From: Streptomyces sp. CCM_MD2014
GTDB lineage: Bacteria; Actinomycetota; Actinomycetes; Streptomycetales; Streptomycetaceae
DNA length: 64,000 nt
Direction of reading: 5' to 3'
Assembly (NCBI RefSeq): GCF_000772045.1
Contig: NZ_CP009754.1
Span: 62,001 to 126,000, forward strand
In this document: positions 9,676 to 18,766 of the stretch, in pieces
How positions within the stretch are numbered: the stretch's first letter is position 1
Layout: each line of letters begins with the position of its first letter
Translations under genes and position numbers: made by a program
Notes under the pieces: generated by a model
What the model saw: the letters and a program-made list of their open reading frames with translations, nothing else
Told to the model about the DNA's origin: nothing
Database searches by the model: none

Positions 9676-9880
9676 GCGGTCCTCTTTCGTCCTGCACACC
9701 GGCATCCAGTGGGAGTACCTCCCCAGGAACTCGGTTTCGGCTCGGCCATGACCTGCTGGCGACGCCTGGCGGCCTGTAACGACGCCGGTGTCTGGGTGCG
9801 GTCCCGCCGGCTGCTGCTGACCGAACTGCGGTCGAAGAGCCGGCTGGACTGGGACCGGGCTGACTTCACCCATGTGCGCC
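9676..9880 (+). pseudogene. IS5/IS427-type transposase fragment
   Basis: Two frames together encode FVLHTGIQWEYLP and ELGFGSAMTCWRRLAACNDAGV, then LLTELRSKSRLDWDRA. This nearly matches residues about 60-115 of the fuller transposase at 49409-50226 of this window. Only about 70 residues remain, a frameshift lies near 9720, and no terminal repeats are seen. It is a relic of an element closely related to the one at 49.4 kb. Confidence 0.75.
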
Positions 9881-9929
9881 CTCATCAGTGGCTCCGACTG
9901 ACGCGGGCGAAACGGCCTGCGGTGCGGAG

Positions 9930-10400
9930 TGGAGTGTTCATTCGGCCTGTGAGGGCGAGGTGGTGCAGGCGGGCGATGCCGCGTATGGCGTGGTGCACGC
10001 CGTCGCCCCTGAGACGGCAGTCGCGGAGGCTCTTGTGTCCCTTCATACGGGCGAAGGTGTGCTCGATGCGGACTCTGATCCGCTTGTGTGAGTCGTTGTG
10101 TTCACGCTTCTAGAACGGGAGCTGAGTCTGGCCGTTCGCGCGACGGTGCTGGACGGGCCGCCCGGCATGCGGCAGGTCCCGTTGCGATCCGCCCCGCCGA
10201 CCGCAGCGGTGGTGGTCACGGGCCAGTCGCCGTCAGCCACCATGCTGGTCCGGCCGACGGGGCCCTTCGCATCGGACAGCTCCCATTCCTTGCAGTCGTT
10301 GCGGTCCCCGGCACTGGCCGGCCGACGGCGACGACAAGGCGGGTGCCGGCGCCGACGGCGACCAGGTGGGTGGGGTACCCGTAGTTCTTCGACTGATCCG
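9930..10400 (-). pseudogene. DDE-type (IS5-like) transposase C-terminal remnant
   Basis: On the minus strand, YGYPTHLVAVGAGTRLVVAVG (about 10380-10318) is followed in another frame by NDCKEWELSDAKGPVGRTSM and VADGDW (about 10300-10220). The C-terminal block RIRVRIEHTFARMKGHKSL, then DCRLRGDGVHHAIRGIARLH, lies at about 10082-9955. These are consecutive parts of a streptomycete DDE transposase, with a middle segment lost and at least two frame changes. It points the opposite way from the fragment at 9676-9880, so two separate insertions decayed here. Confidence 0.7.
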
Positions 10401-10471
10401 CGATCCCACGTCGGCTCGTCCCGCGCCGCGTCCGGCACCCTGCCGCCGGTGAGTTCCGCGGCTCGGTCGGG

Positions 10472-11404
10472 TCAGCGGCGTGGGAGGTCGGCCCAGGCGG
10501 TGAGTGCGAAGCCGTCGCCGTCCCGCCTGACTTCGGCGGCCCCGCGTCCCGGCCAGTGGGCAGGGATGACGAGTTCGCGCATCTCGGCGGCGCGGGACAG
10601 GTAGGTAGAGCGGGTTCGGGCCGCGAGAACAGGATCGTCGCAGAAGCAGCTGTTCCACGAGGGTTCGAGGACCTGGACGGGGCTGTGCAGCATGTCGCCG
10701 ACGAAGACGGCGCGGTCGGTGCGTGAGCGCAAGGTGAGGACGGAGGAGCCGGGTGTGTGGCCGGGCGCCGCCTCCAGTGTCAGGTTGCCGTCGATGCGGT
10801 GGGTTCCTTCCCACAGTACGGCTTGCCCGGCTCGGTGGATGGGGGCAATGCTGTCATTGAAGACGAGCTTGCTGCCCTCCCAGCGGACCCGTTCGTGCTC
10901 GTCGCGTGGCGCCCTGCTGCGGCCGGGGCCCTCCGGGTCGAAGTAGAGGTTGTCGGCGCGTGGGATCAGGTACGTGGCGTTCGGGAAGGTGGGGACCCAT
11001 GCGCCGTCGCGCCGTTCGGTGTTCCAGCCGACGTGGTCGTAGTGGATGTGGGTGTTCACGACCACGTCGACGTCCTCGGGTGCTACGCCGGCCTGGCGCA
11101 GCCGTTCGGGGAAGTCGGTCTTCAGCCCGGCGAACTGAGGTACCTGCGGACGCTCACGGTCGTTGCCGACACCGGTGTCGACCAGGATGGTCTGCCCTTC
11201 GCTGCGCAGGACCCAGGTCTGTACGTGGCATCGGTAGGAGTCGACGTCCGCGGTCCAGAAGTCCGGCTCCAGCCACTGCCGGTTGCGTCGCCAGGTGTCC
11301 TCGTCGCTGTCAGGAATGATGAACCGGGCGGTACGGACAGGGCCGGACCACTCGATGACGCGGGTGATCGATACGTCGCCGAGTGTCATGGTGTCTGCGG
11401 GCAT
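10472..11404 (-). CDS. Metallo-beta-lactamase-fold hydrolase
   Basis: A 310-residue protein with the zinc-binding motif THIHYDHVG (HxHxDH) near residue 120, a later His in AAPGHTPGSSVL, Asp in FVGDMLH, and His in IPAHWPGRG near the end. This is the full metal ligand set of an MBL-fold hydrolase. No signal peptide is present. The ATG at 11404 is chosen for AGGGAA upstream; the longer frame to 11515 is unsupported. It lies 371 bp downstream of, and co-oriented with, the amidohydrolase at 11776-12771. The substrate is not predictable; quorum-signal lactones or esters are possible. Confidence 0.88.
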   Translation of the reverse strand: MPADTMTLGDVSITRVIEWSGPVRTARFIIPDSDEDTWRRNRQWLEPDFWTADVDSYRCHVQTWVLRSEGQTILVDTGVGNDRERPQVPQFAGLKTDFPERLRQAGVAPEDVDVVVNTHIHYDHVGWNTERRDGAWVPTFPNATYLIPRADNLYFDPEGPGRSRAPRDEHERVRWEGSKLVFNDSIAPIHRAGQAVLWEGTHRIDGNLTLEAAPGHTPGSSVLTLRSRTDRAVFVGDMLHSPVQVLEPSWNSCFCDDPVLAARTRSTYLSRAAEMRELVIPAHWPGRGAAEVRRDGDGFALTAWADLPRR

Positions 11405-11775
11405 ACGAGTTCCCTGAAGAATGGGGGCGCGGCGGGTACGGAGCCGGAGGCCGGCGCCGTGCTCGCACGCAGCGGGTAGTCGGACGGAGCGCTGGTCGGT
11501 CTGGTGCGCGTGCATAGCAGGCCAGGACGGTACGGACGGCCTCCTCGATCACCACGTCCACCGAGGGCTGTCCGCGGTCTCCTCTTCGAAGGCCATGACG
11601 CTCGGCCAGACGAGGAACTCCTGCTCGGGCCCCTTGAGCTGGCGAGCCGCCAGGTGGGCAGCGGGGCATCGCAGGCGGCCGTCGACGACCAGCGCTTCGA
11701 CGCAGACCGCGAACGTCCGCGATCGGCCCTTTGCCTTGCCGAGACAGCTCCTCTGCCATCCAGGGCAGCAACTGA
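11405..11775 (-). other. Intergenic stretch with possible degraded coding sequence
   Basis: No intact gene. One minus-strand frame (about 11720-11550) reads as plausible protein (VEALVVDGRLRCPAAHL, then FLVWPSVMAFEEE) before a stop, but I could not place it in a family and it has no start. It may be the tail of a lost gene between the amidohydrolase and the MBL hydrolase. Confidence 0.3.
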
Positions 11776-12771
11776 TCACAGGCCCAGGAGCCGTTCGGCG
11801 GTACCGTGGGCTATGCGGTTCTTGTCCTGGACACTCAGGTCTGCCTCGTCGAGGAAGGCTGTGACGCCTTCGTTTCCCACGAACGGATAGTCGACGGCGA
11901 GGACGATTCGTTCGACGCCCAGCGTCTCCACGCAGAACCGGAGCTGTGCCTGGTTCCACATGCCACTGGGCGTGATGTGGACATTGTGCCTGAAGTACTC
12001 CGCGAACGGCCGGTCGAGTTTTGTGATCTCCTGAGGCAGCAACTCCTCGATCCTGTCGAGATAGAACGGGATCATCTCGCCCCAGTGACCGAGGATGACC
12101 TGGAGGTCCTGGTACCTGTCGAAGACACCGGAGAGCACCATGTGGATGAAGTGCTCTGCGGTCTCCACGTGCCATCCCCACGCCGCGGTCTGGAGCCTGC
12201 CGGTCACGAGCGAGGGGAGGCCCTCGTAGCTGGCCTCGGTGACCGCGCGCGGCGGCATCGCGGGGTGCAGGTAGATGGGCACACCGAGGCGACTGGCCGT
12301 GCGTAGGACAGGGTCGAATCGCGGAGCATCCAGGAACTCGTCCTCGGTACGCCCGTTGATCAGCGTCCCGACGAAGCCCAGGTCGCTTACGCAACGTTCC
12401 AGTTCATTCGCGGCGGCCTCGGGGACGGCAGTCGGCAGAGCGGCGAAGGCGGCGAAGCGCCCGGGGAACGCGTTGACCGCTCGTGCCGCGGAGTCGTTCG
12501 CGGCGCGGACAAGTTCCGGCGCCACGCCGGCCGGCGCCTGCTGCGCCCACAGACAGGACAGGACCTGGGTGGTGATGCCGTTCAGGTCCATGTTCGCGAT
12601 CCGCTTCTCGCCGAGGTCCAGCAGCAGGGACTCACTCTGCAGCGAGCCCGCGAACCCGGTCCCGGCTGCGTAGGCCGCAGCGAAGTTCGGGGCGAGTCGG
12701 TTGATGGTCGGACTGCTCGCCGCTGCGAGCGCAGGGTCCACGAAGTGCTCTTCGAGCGTGATGATCTTCAA
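11776..12771 (-). CDS. Amidohydrolase 2 family (ACMSD / gamma-resorcylate decarboxylase-like)
   Basis: A 331-residue TIM-barrel metalloenzyme. The N-terminal TLEEHF supplies the Glu/His metal ligands, a central IYLHPAMPP and LGHWGEMIPF supply His ligands, and VLAVDYPF near residue 290 carries the conserved Asp. These are hallmarks of decarboxylases acting on hydroxybenzoates and related acids. The start is TTG at 12771; no strong ribosome site is seen. It is divergent from a TetR gene across 99 bp, which suggests control by that regulator. The exact acid substrate is unknown. Confidence 0.88.
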   Translation of the reverse strand: MKIITLEEHFVDPALAAASSPTINRLAPNFAAAYAAGTGFAGSLQSESLLLDLGEKRIANMDLNGITTQVLSCLWAQQAPAGVAPELVRAANDSAARAVNAFPGRFAAFAALPTAVPEAAANELERCVSDLGFVGTLINGRTEDEFLDAPRFDPVLRTASRLGVPIYLHPAMPPRAVTEASYEGLPSLVTGRLQTAAWGWHVETAEHFIHMVLSGVFDRYQDLQVILGHWGEMIPFYLDRIEELLPQEITKLDRPFAEYFRHNVHITPSGMWNQAQLRFCVETLGVERIVLAVDYPFVGNEGVTAFLDEADLSVQDKNRIAHGTAERLLGL

Positions 12772-12834
12772 GACAGCAACCCAAATAGAGGACGATTTTG
12801 TCTCTTACATTGAAGGGTACAGGAGCACTCGGCG

Positions 12835-12870
12835 TGACGCGAGCACGGGCGAGCAGCTATAAAAGACACG
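12835..12870 (+). promoter_or_regulatory. Leaderless promoter for the TetR gene
   Basis: TGACGC at 12835-12840 and TATAAA at 12858-12863 are 17 bp apart. The -10 box ends only 7 bp before the ATG at 12871, which puts the expected transcription start at or next to the A of the start codon. There is no ribosome binding site upstream of the ATG. Leaderless transcripts of this form are common in actinobacteria. Confidence 0.55.
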
Positions 12871-13497
12871 ATGAGCCGCCCCTCCCCCACCCCTTCGAAG
12901 GTCCGTGCCCCTGTCGCCGCGGAACGGCCCACGCGTCGGCGAGGCACGGAGCTGACCCGGGCGATCTACGAAGCGGCACTGCGGGAACTTGCCGAGACGA
13001 GCTTCGAGGAACTGAGCTTCGAGTCGGTGGCATCGGCCGCAGGCACGGGCAAGTCCGTGCTCTACCGCCGCTGGAGCACCACCGCCGAACTTGTCCTGGC
13101 AGCGCTCAAGGACTACGAGGTGGGTCTGGCCAAGCCCGTAGTGCCGGACACGGGCACGCTGCGCGGAGACCTGATCGTCATTCTTTCAACCCTCGCCCAG
13201 GTTCTGGACGAGCCGCGTGGACGCGCGTTGTGGCCCCTGATGGTCCAGCGTGCCCGCCACCCTGAACTCTTCCAACAGGTCATGGACCAGGTCAGCCACC
13301 CCCACCGGGTCGCCCTGCTCGCATGCATCCGCGGGTTCGCCGACCGGGGCCAGGTCAGCCCGGCCAGGGCGACGGCACGCATCGCAGCCGTAGGCCCGCG
13401 CCTGGTCATCGCCGAGTGCCTCGAGACGGGGAGCGTGTCCCGCGACGACGTGGTATCCATCGTGGACGAGGTGCTGCTGCCCCTGCTGACGTCGTGA
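12871..13497 (+). CDS. TetR-family transcriptional regulator
   Basis: A 208-residue protein. Residues about 25-75 form the helix-turn-helix domain (TRAIYEAALRELAETSFEEL, then GTGKSVLYRRWSTTAELVL). The remainder is a helical ligand-binding domain with a TetR_C-type core (GRALWPLMVQRARHPELFQQ). It is divergent from the amidohydrolase across 99 bp and is the likely repressor of that gene and itself. Its own transcript appears to be leaderless. Confidence 0.9.
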   Translation: MSRPSPTPSKVRAPVAAERPTRRRGTELTRAIYEAALRELAETSFEELSFESVASAAGTGKSVLYRRWSTTAELVLAALKDYEVGLAKPVVPDTGTLRGDLIVILSTLAQVLDEPRGRALWPLMVQRARHPELFQQVMDQVSHPHRVALLACIRGFADRGQVSPARATARIAAVGPRLVIAECLETGSVSRDDVVSIVDEVLLPLLTS

Positions 13498-13816
13498 CGG
13501 CCTCAAGGCCGACCTCTGTACCCGCTCAAGAGCTGCAGAAGGTACTGCCGCCCGGCGCCGGTACCCGGCCTCCTGTCACGTCGTCCGAGCGAAAGTGCGG
13601 TCGTCGGCCCCATACACACGGATCATGTGCCCAGAGCAGCGAGGCGCATCCTCCGCCGCCGCGCTGGACACACTCGTAGGCCCACCGCACAAGGGAGCGA
13701 GATCGGCAGCTTTGCCCCCGATCTCAGCAGTTCGCCAGTAACCCAGCCACCCTGGTTGCACCGTTCGTTCGACAGACCCTTCTGGACCGTCGGGCGCCTG
13801 ACAGAACCTTCCCGAC
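13498..13816. other. Intergenic region without a recognisable gene
   Basis: About 320 bp between the TetR gene and a SUKH fragment. I found no coding signature in any frame. It may once have held the N-terminal half of the SUKH gene, but no remnant is readable. Confidence 0.4.
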
Positions 13817-14122
13817 ATGGCGCACGAAGCGGTCGAGGAAGGCTACGAGGAAGAAGTGGTCGGGCGCACCGCTCAGACCCAATGGGTTCCCTTCGCTCAG
13901 GCCCTCACCGGTGACCTGTTGTTCGTCGACCACCGTACGGACCACTATGGAGAAGTCGGCGAAATTTCGTTCGGCGACCCCGAGTACCTGCCGCTCTGGC
14001 CGTCAATGACTCTCATGCTGACCGACTTGTACAACGCGGTGGAGGGATCACTGCCGCTGCCCACCGCACGGCGTCGTCCCGCGGTCCATGAAGGGCGCAT
14101 GCTGGAGTGGGTCACGGGCTGA
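13817..14122 (+). pseudogene. SMI1/KNR4 (SUKH) family C-terminal fragment
   Basis: A 101-residue open frame matching the second half of SUKH-superfamily proteins: WVPFAQALTGDLLFVDHR, then GEVGEISFGDPEYL, LWPSMTLMLTDLYNAVEG and a closing HEGRMLEW. The N-terminal half of the fold is missing and no convincing start or ribosome site precedes it, so it is probably truncated. SUKH proteins are often immunity proteins in contact-dependent toxin systems. No toxin gene is visible nearby, though a DUF1963 gene, another immunity-associated family, follows at 14.4 kb. Confidence 0.55.
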
Positions 14123-14129
14123 CGGAAAG

Positions 14130-14172
14130 CGAAGCGTCCTGCCGGATCACCATGATCCGGCAGGACGCTTCG
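14130..14172. terminator. Perfect 20-bp inverted repeat, likely terminator
   Basis: Arms 14130-14149 and 14153-14172 are perfectly complementary with a 3-nt loop (CCA), starting 8 bp after the SUKH fragment stop. There is no U-tract, as usual in streptomycetes. It could work in both directions. Confidence 0.75.
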
Positions 14173-14373
14173 TTGACTGCCGTTGCCAGCTGATGTTGCA
14201 GGCCGACTTGATGTCGCAGTACTCGAACCCGGACTGGACGAAGACCGGCGGCCGGACCCTCTCCCTGCAGCCCCGCGAGGTTCAAGACGTCCTCGACCAC
14301 GCCCGCCTCCAGCAGCGCGACGAGCAGCGGTGAGCCAACTACGGAACCCGTGCCGTCAGCCCGCCCTGCGCGG

Positions 14374-15192
14374 TCAGGCCATTTCGACGCAGCGGTGGAC
14401 CCGGTCGAAGCGCCGGGCCGCCACGTCCCGGCGGCGGATCACCCAGTGAGCAACGCCGGAGTCCAGTTCCCTGACATCCTCGCCGCATCTCCAGGTGGCC
14501 AGAAGAACCCAGTCATCGGCGTCCTCTCCGTGGGCCGTACCACCCTGCTCGCAGGGCCCGGACTCCTCGGAATCACGGGCGTAGAAGACGGGGTCGTTCT
14601 GGGGCGAGACCGGATGACCGCCGATCTGCAAGGCCCAGGGAGGGCGGTAGCCGCCCACGTCTGCCCAGGCGTCGTCGAGTTCTTCGGCCAGTTCGCACTG
14701 CTCGTCCTCAGGAAAGTCGCCCCATCTGTCGAGGGCAAAGCTCTCCGGCATCTGCGCGCTCGGCTGATGCCAGACCGTGCGGAGCTCACGCTGCCGGTAC
14801 GGCTCGCGCCAGCTGTTCTCGAGGGGGCTCGGGGTAGTCGGCGTCCCGGCGGGGACGTACAGCACCGCGTCGGGCACGTCCTCCCTGATGTGCACATCGG
14901 TGCCGGAGAAGAGGAGCAGATGGCCGTCGGCTGGCAGCGGAAGGCCGGTCGCGCCCGGCGGGAGAGCAGCGAGGTCGACGCAGGCCACGAGGGGATCGGA
15001 CGGCTTCGGCGTGCCCTGCGGCAGCAGGGGATCACCGCCGATCCGGGCCACGAGGGGACCGTCACCGCCTTCCGCCAAGTACACCGCCGGACGGACGACA
15101 CGTATCCATTCCTCAACGTCCTCCGCCGGCAGCCCCCGGGATGCCGCCTCGCCCCGGAAACGCTTCACTCTGTTCTCGGTCTCGTCAGTCAC
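14374..15192 (-). CDS. DUF1963 (YwqG-like) protein
   Basis: A 272-residue protein with the DUF1963 pattern: early VARIGGDPLLPQG, HLLLFSGTDV, a central PPWALQIGGHPVSPQ, and a late DWVLLATW block, which in the family is followed by a conserved Asp/Gly-rich region. It has no signal peptide. DUF1963 proteins have no established activity; they recur near SUKH-type proteins in toxin-immunity loci, and a SUKH fragment lies 250 bp downstream. The ATG at 15192 follows the first stop-free stretch. Confidence 0.8.
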   Translation of the reverse strand: MTDETENRVKRFRGEAASRGLPAEDVEEWIRVVRPAVYLAEGGDGPLVARIGGDPLLPQGTPKPSDPLVACVDLAALPPGATGLPLPADGHLLLFSGTDVHIREDVPDAVLYVPAGTPTTPSPLENSWREPYRQRELRTVWHQPSAQMPESFALDRWGDFPEDEQCELAEELDDAWADVGGYRPPWALQIGGHPVSPQNDPVFYARDSEESGPCEQGGTAHGEDADDWVLLATWRCGEDVRELDSGVAHWVIRRRDVAARRFDRVHRCVEMA

Positions 15193-15491
15193 CGGGCCAC
15201 CCTATGACCGTCACACCGGGTGGTGTTGTCCGCGTCCCGGTGTAGGTCCCACATGAGCAACATGACAAGGACCGGTGGGATGGACTACTGACCGTATGGT
15301 GGGCGAGTCGCCCGCAAATGCGCTCCTTGCGAGACGAGTCGGCAGCGACGCGCACTGCTCGCGGGATCCCCACCACAAAAAGTAGGCGACACAATCATTG
15401 ACGCTCGACACCATCAAAGACCATTGTGTGTCAGGCGTGGCACGCCTGAGGCCCGCCCGGTTCTCAGAAGCCTGGACGGAGAAGGCAGACA
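15193..15491. other. Divergent intergenic region
   Basis: A 299-bp spacer between the divergent DUF1963 and CocE-type genes. A weak -35-like TTGACG is visible near 15399 on the plus strand. I saw no clear operator or gene. Confidence 0.3.
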
Positions 15492-17276
15492 ATGAGATGG
15501 AAACGGTTGACGCCTGCACTCACAGCGCTCCTCGTCGCCACCACTGCCGGAACGCCGGCCGTGGCCAGGACACACGAACGAGTCTCCCGCCCCGGTGAGT
15601 ACGCCGGGTACGCCCCCGTGCTCTACGACGAGTGGGTGCGCACCTCGCAGTACCTGCCCACACGCGACGGCACCCGGCTCGCCGTCGACCTCTACCGTCC
15701 CGCCGTGGACGGCAAGGCCGTCGAGCGTCCCTTCCCCGTCGTGTGGGAGCACCAGCTCAGCAGGGCCTCGCGCACCGAGGACGGCACGATCAGCCTGCGC
15801 GGGGTCACCAGCGGCATGGCCGAACTCACCAGGTACGGCTACACGGTGGCGTTCGTCGACCGCCGGGGCAATGGCGCCTCCTTCGGCACCATGACGGGCT
15901 ATCACTCCCGCACGGAGGCGTCCGACGCCTATGACGTCACCGAATGGCTGGCCGCTCAGTCCTGGAGCGACGGCCGTGTCGGTGTGTTCGGCTGTTCCAA
16001 CACGGGCGACGCGGCGATGCAGGCTGCGACCGTGGGGGCTCCCCACCTCAAGGCCGTCTTCGCGGGCAACTACTCCTTCCACAAGTACGACGCCTTCCAA
16101 CGGGGCGGAATCAGGGCCAACTGGGGGGCCGGTCCCAACCGCACGCGTGAAGAGGACCTGCGCAACCTGCCGGTCGACGCGGACCGCGACGGCTCGCTGC
16201 TGCGTCAGGCGGTGGCGCAGCACCAGGCGAACACTTCGCTGAAGGACATGTGGCGGGCGGCCCCCTACCGGGACAGCGAGGTCGCCTCGGTGGGTACCCG
16301 GCCCTGGCACGAGTACAGCGTGGCCACCTACAAGGACGCGATCGAGCGCTCGGGCGTCCCCGTCTACAGCTTCGACGGCTGGGACGACGACTTCCGCAAG
16401 GAGAGTCTGGTCAGTGCGGCGACCCTGTCGAACCCGCACAAGGTTCTCGTCGGCCCGTGGCCGCACTGCGGCAGCGAGGGCTTCGACATCGTCGCCGAGC
16501 GCCACCGGTTCTTCGACTACTGGCTCAAGGGCGTCGACAACGGCATCATGCAGGAGCCGCCGGTGCACTACTACACCGGTTCGTCCGACGGCACGGGAGA
16601 GTGGCGGAACGCCCGGCAGTGGCCGCCGAACCCGCCTGCCCGCCAGACCCGTTACTACCTGGACGGCGGCAGCAGCGGCACCGTCGGCTCGGTCAACGAC
16701 GGCACGCTGGACCGCTCACGGCCACGCGGCCACGGCGCCGGTGACGCCTACCGAGTCGACTACTCGGTGAGCTGTCCCGAGCCGGTCGGGCTCGGCCAGA
16801 CCTGCCCGCAGGACGAGAAGGGACTGACCTACACCACGGCTCCCCTGCGGGACGACGTCGAGCTCACCGGCCACCCCGAGGTCTCGCTGCACCTGTCCTC
16901 CACCGCACCCGACGGCAACGTCTTCGCCTACCTCTCCGACGTCGCCCCGGACGGCACCGTGCGCATCCTCACCGACGGCCGGATCCGCCTGGCACTGCGC
17001 AGCACGCAGCGGGCGCCCTACGACGTGCTCGGCACACCCTGGCACCGCGGCAACGCGGGCGACGCCGAACCCATGCCCGCGGCCCGCGCGGAGCGCGTCG
17101 ACTTCGACATGCTGCCCCTGTCCTCGGTGGTGCCCGCCGGCCACCGGCTGCGCGTGACCGTCACCGGGGCCGATGTGCGCGAGAGCGACCGCACCGAGCT
17201 GAGCCCGGCCCCCGTGTACACCGTGCACCGCGAGCGGGCGCACGCATCGTCCATCACCCTGCCGATCGCGCGGTGA
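15492..17276 (+). CDS. Secreted CocE/NonD-type X-Pro dipeptidyl-peptidase-like hydrolase
   Basis: A 594-residue protein with a Sec signal peptide (KRLTPALTALLVATTAG, cleavage after an Ala near 25). An alpha/beta-hydrolase domain follows: LPTRDGTRLAVDLYRP, VAFVDRRGNGASFG, nucleophile elbow GCSNTGD, FDGWDDD (Asp) and GPWPHCGSEGF (His). The C-terminal about 200 residues form a jelly-roll domain (VSLHLSSTAPDGNVFAYLSD) as in CocE and X-prolyl dipeptidyl aminopeptidases. The elbow has Asn where Tyr usually follows Ser. It acts outside the cell on an ester or peptide. The TGA at its end overlaps the annotated region of the next hydrolase, so the two are probably cotranscribed. Confidence 0.9.
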   Translation: MRWKRLTPALTALLVATTAGTPAVARTHERVSRPGEYAGYAPVLYDEWVRTSQYLPTRDGTRLAVDLYRPAVDGKAVERPFPVVWEHQLSRASRTEDGTISLRGVTSGMAELTRYGYTVAFVDRRGNGASFGTMTGYHSRTEASDAYDVTEWLAAQSWSDGRVGVFGCSNTGDAAMQAATVGAPHLKAVFAGNYSFHKYDAFQRGGIRANWGAGPNRTREEDLRNLPVDADRDGSLLRQAVAQHQANTSLKDMWRAAPYRDSEVASVGTRPWHEYSVATYKDAIERSGVPVYSFDGWDDDFRKESLVSAATLSNPHKVLVGPWPHCGSEGFDIVAERHRFFDYWLKGVDNGIMQEPPVHYYTGSSDGTGEWRNARQWPPNPPARQTRYYLDGGSSGTVGSVNDGTLDRSRPRGHGAGDAYRVDYSVSCPEPVGLGQTCPQDEKGLTYTTAPLRDDVELTGHPEVSLHLSSTAPDGNVFAYLSDVAPDGTVRILTDGRIRLALRSTQRAPYDVLGTPWHRGNAGDAEPMPAARAERVDFDMLPLSSVVPAGHRLRVTVTGADVRESDRTELSPAPVYTVHRERAHASSITLPIAR

Positions 17277-17299
17277 GCGCCGTGACGACGAGGAGGACC

Positions 17300-18697
17300 A
17301 TGGGAACGAGAAGACTGCGCGACGCCGTCGTCGTGTGCCTGGCGGCCGTGGGGGTGGCCGCGCTCGCCGCCCCGACGGCGGAGGCCGGGCCGCGCGGCGG
17401 CGCGCCGTGTCCCGAAGGGAGTCCCGCCGACGTGACCTGTACGGGTGGGCAGTTGACCGACGGCACTCCGTACCGGTTCGTGGTCCCCGACCGCTGGAAC
17501 GGCGTGGTGATCGTCGACCTCGACTTCGTGAGCCGCCCCGCCGAGGAGCCGCTCACCGCGGAACTCACCGGGCGGGGTTATGCCGTGGGCGGCACCACCC
17601 GCGACGTCACGGGCTGGCGCATCGCCGAGGCCATCGACAACCAGGCTTCGGCGCTCCGGCGGTTCGAGGAGACCGTCGGCCGTCCCCGGTGGGCCGTCGC
17701 CTCCGGACGCTCGATGGGCGGTTTCGTGTCGGCGGGCGCTGCGCAGGTCCACCCCGACGTCTTCGACGCCGCCGTGCCCTTCTGCGGCGGTCTCGGCGGC
17801 GCCGTGGGGCAGTGGAACCAGAAGCTGGACACCGTCTTCACGCTCAAGAACCTGCTCTTCCCCGACAGCACGCTGCCGGTCACCGGGATTCCCTCCGACA
17901 CCGGACAGGCCACCGCGCGCTGGAGGTCGGCGCTGGCCTCCGCCCAGCAGACCCCTGCGGGCCGGGCCCGTATCGCGCTGGCCGCGGCGATCGGGCAGTT
18001 GCCGGGCTGGGGCCTGGACGCCGACGGCGCGGCGACGCCGATGCCCGATCCCGGCGACGCGGACGCCGTGCAGGAGGGCATGTACCTGGCCCTCGCCGGC
18101 GGCGCGCAGCCGTACGTCGGTCAGGCGATGAGCAGTCGGCGGTCCATCGAGACCCTGGCGGGCGGCAACCCCTCGTGGAACACGGGCGTCGACTACGCTC
18201 GTCAGTTCGCGTCGGCGAGCCCGGAGCAACGGCGGACGGTCCGGGAGATGTACTCCCGTGCGGGCCTGGATGTCCGCGCCGACCTGGGGGTCCTTTCCCG
18301 GGCGCCGAGGATCCGGGCCGACCCTGCGGCAGTGGCGTACCTGGAGAAGGGCATCGTCTTCGACGGAGACCTGGAGATCCCGGTGCTCACGGTCAATCCG
18401 ATCGGCGACCAGATCTCCACCGTCGCCCAGCAGCAGTCGTACGGAAAGGCGGCACGCGCGGCCGGGAAGGCGGCGCTGCTGCGGCAGAGTTACGTGCGGT
18501 CGGTCGGGCACTGCGGCTTCACGCCCGGCGAGCAGGTCGCGGCGATCACGGCGATGACGCAGCGGCTGACGACCGGGCACTGGTCCGACTCGGCCACCCC
18601 GGAGGGCCTGAACCGCTCGGCCGGCCGGGCCGGGGAGGCACCCGGGCGCTACGTGCACTACCACCCGCCCGTCTTCAACCGCCCCTACCCCGGCTGA
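17300..18697 (+). CDS. Secreted alpha/beta hydrolase
   Basis: A 465-residue protein. The ATG at 17300 is preferred over GTG 17273/17282 because AGGAGG (17291-17296) precedes it and the signal peptide then starts cleanly (MGTRRLRDAVVV, cleavage near PTAEA). It has a nucleophile elbow GRSMGG, a late Asp region (ILTVNPIGDQ-like, IPVLTVNPIGDQ) and a catalytic His in SVGHCGFTPGE. The middle is a long insertion. This pattern is typical of actinobacterial secreted esterase/peptidase-like hydrolases with unassigned substrates. It follows the CocE-type gene by 23 bp and ends before a strong terminator. Confidence 0.85.
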   Translation: MGTRRLRDAVVVCLAAVGVAALAAPTAEAGPRGGAPCPEGSPADVTCTGGQLTDGTPYRFVVPDRWNGVVIVDLDFVSRPAEEPLTAELTGRGYAVGGTTRDVTGWRIAEAIDNQASALRRFEETVGRPRWAVASGRSMGGFVSAGAAQVHPDVFDAAVPFCGGLGGAVGQWNQKLDTVFTLKNLLFPDSTLPVTGIPSDTGQATARWRSALASAQQTPAGRARIALAAAIGQLPGWGLDADGAATPMPDPGDADAVQEGMYLALAGGAQPYVGQAMSSRRSIETLAGGNPSWNTGVDYARQFASASPEQRRTVREMYSRAGLDVRADLGVLSRAPRIRADPAAVAYLEKGIVFDGDLEIPVLTVNPIGDQISTVAQQQSYGKAARAAGKAALLRQSYVRSVGHCGFTPGEQVAAITAMTQRLTTGHWSDSATPEGLNRSAGRAGEAPGRYVHYHPPVFNRPYPG

Positions 18698-18714
18698 CCG
18701 GCTGACCAGGTGGC

Positions 18715-18754
18715 GCAAGGGCCCCGCCGGACGAGCGTCCGGCGGGGCCCTTGC
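18715..18754. terminator. Bidirectional terminator hairpin
   Basis: Perfect 19-bp arms (18715-18733 and 18736-18754) with a 2-nt spacer, GC rich, placed exactly between convergent genes ending at 18697 (plus) and 18767 (minus). Confidence 0.85.
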
Positions 18755-18766
18755 GGCTGCGGCGAA

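Noticed and set aside
7414..10113. Plus-strand open frame of 899 codons
   Set aside because: It is a GC-driven shadow opposite the phytase gene, stitched to pieces of the LacI and transposase relics.
14183..14350. Short coding frame (MLQADLMSQYSNPDW...) after the hairpin
   Set aside because: No start with a ribosome site and no recognisable family; too short to support.
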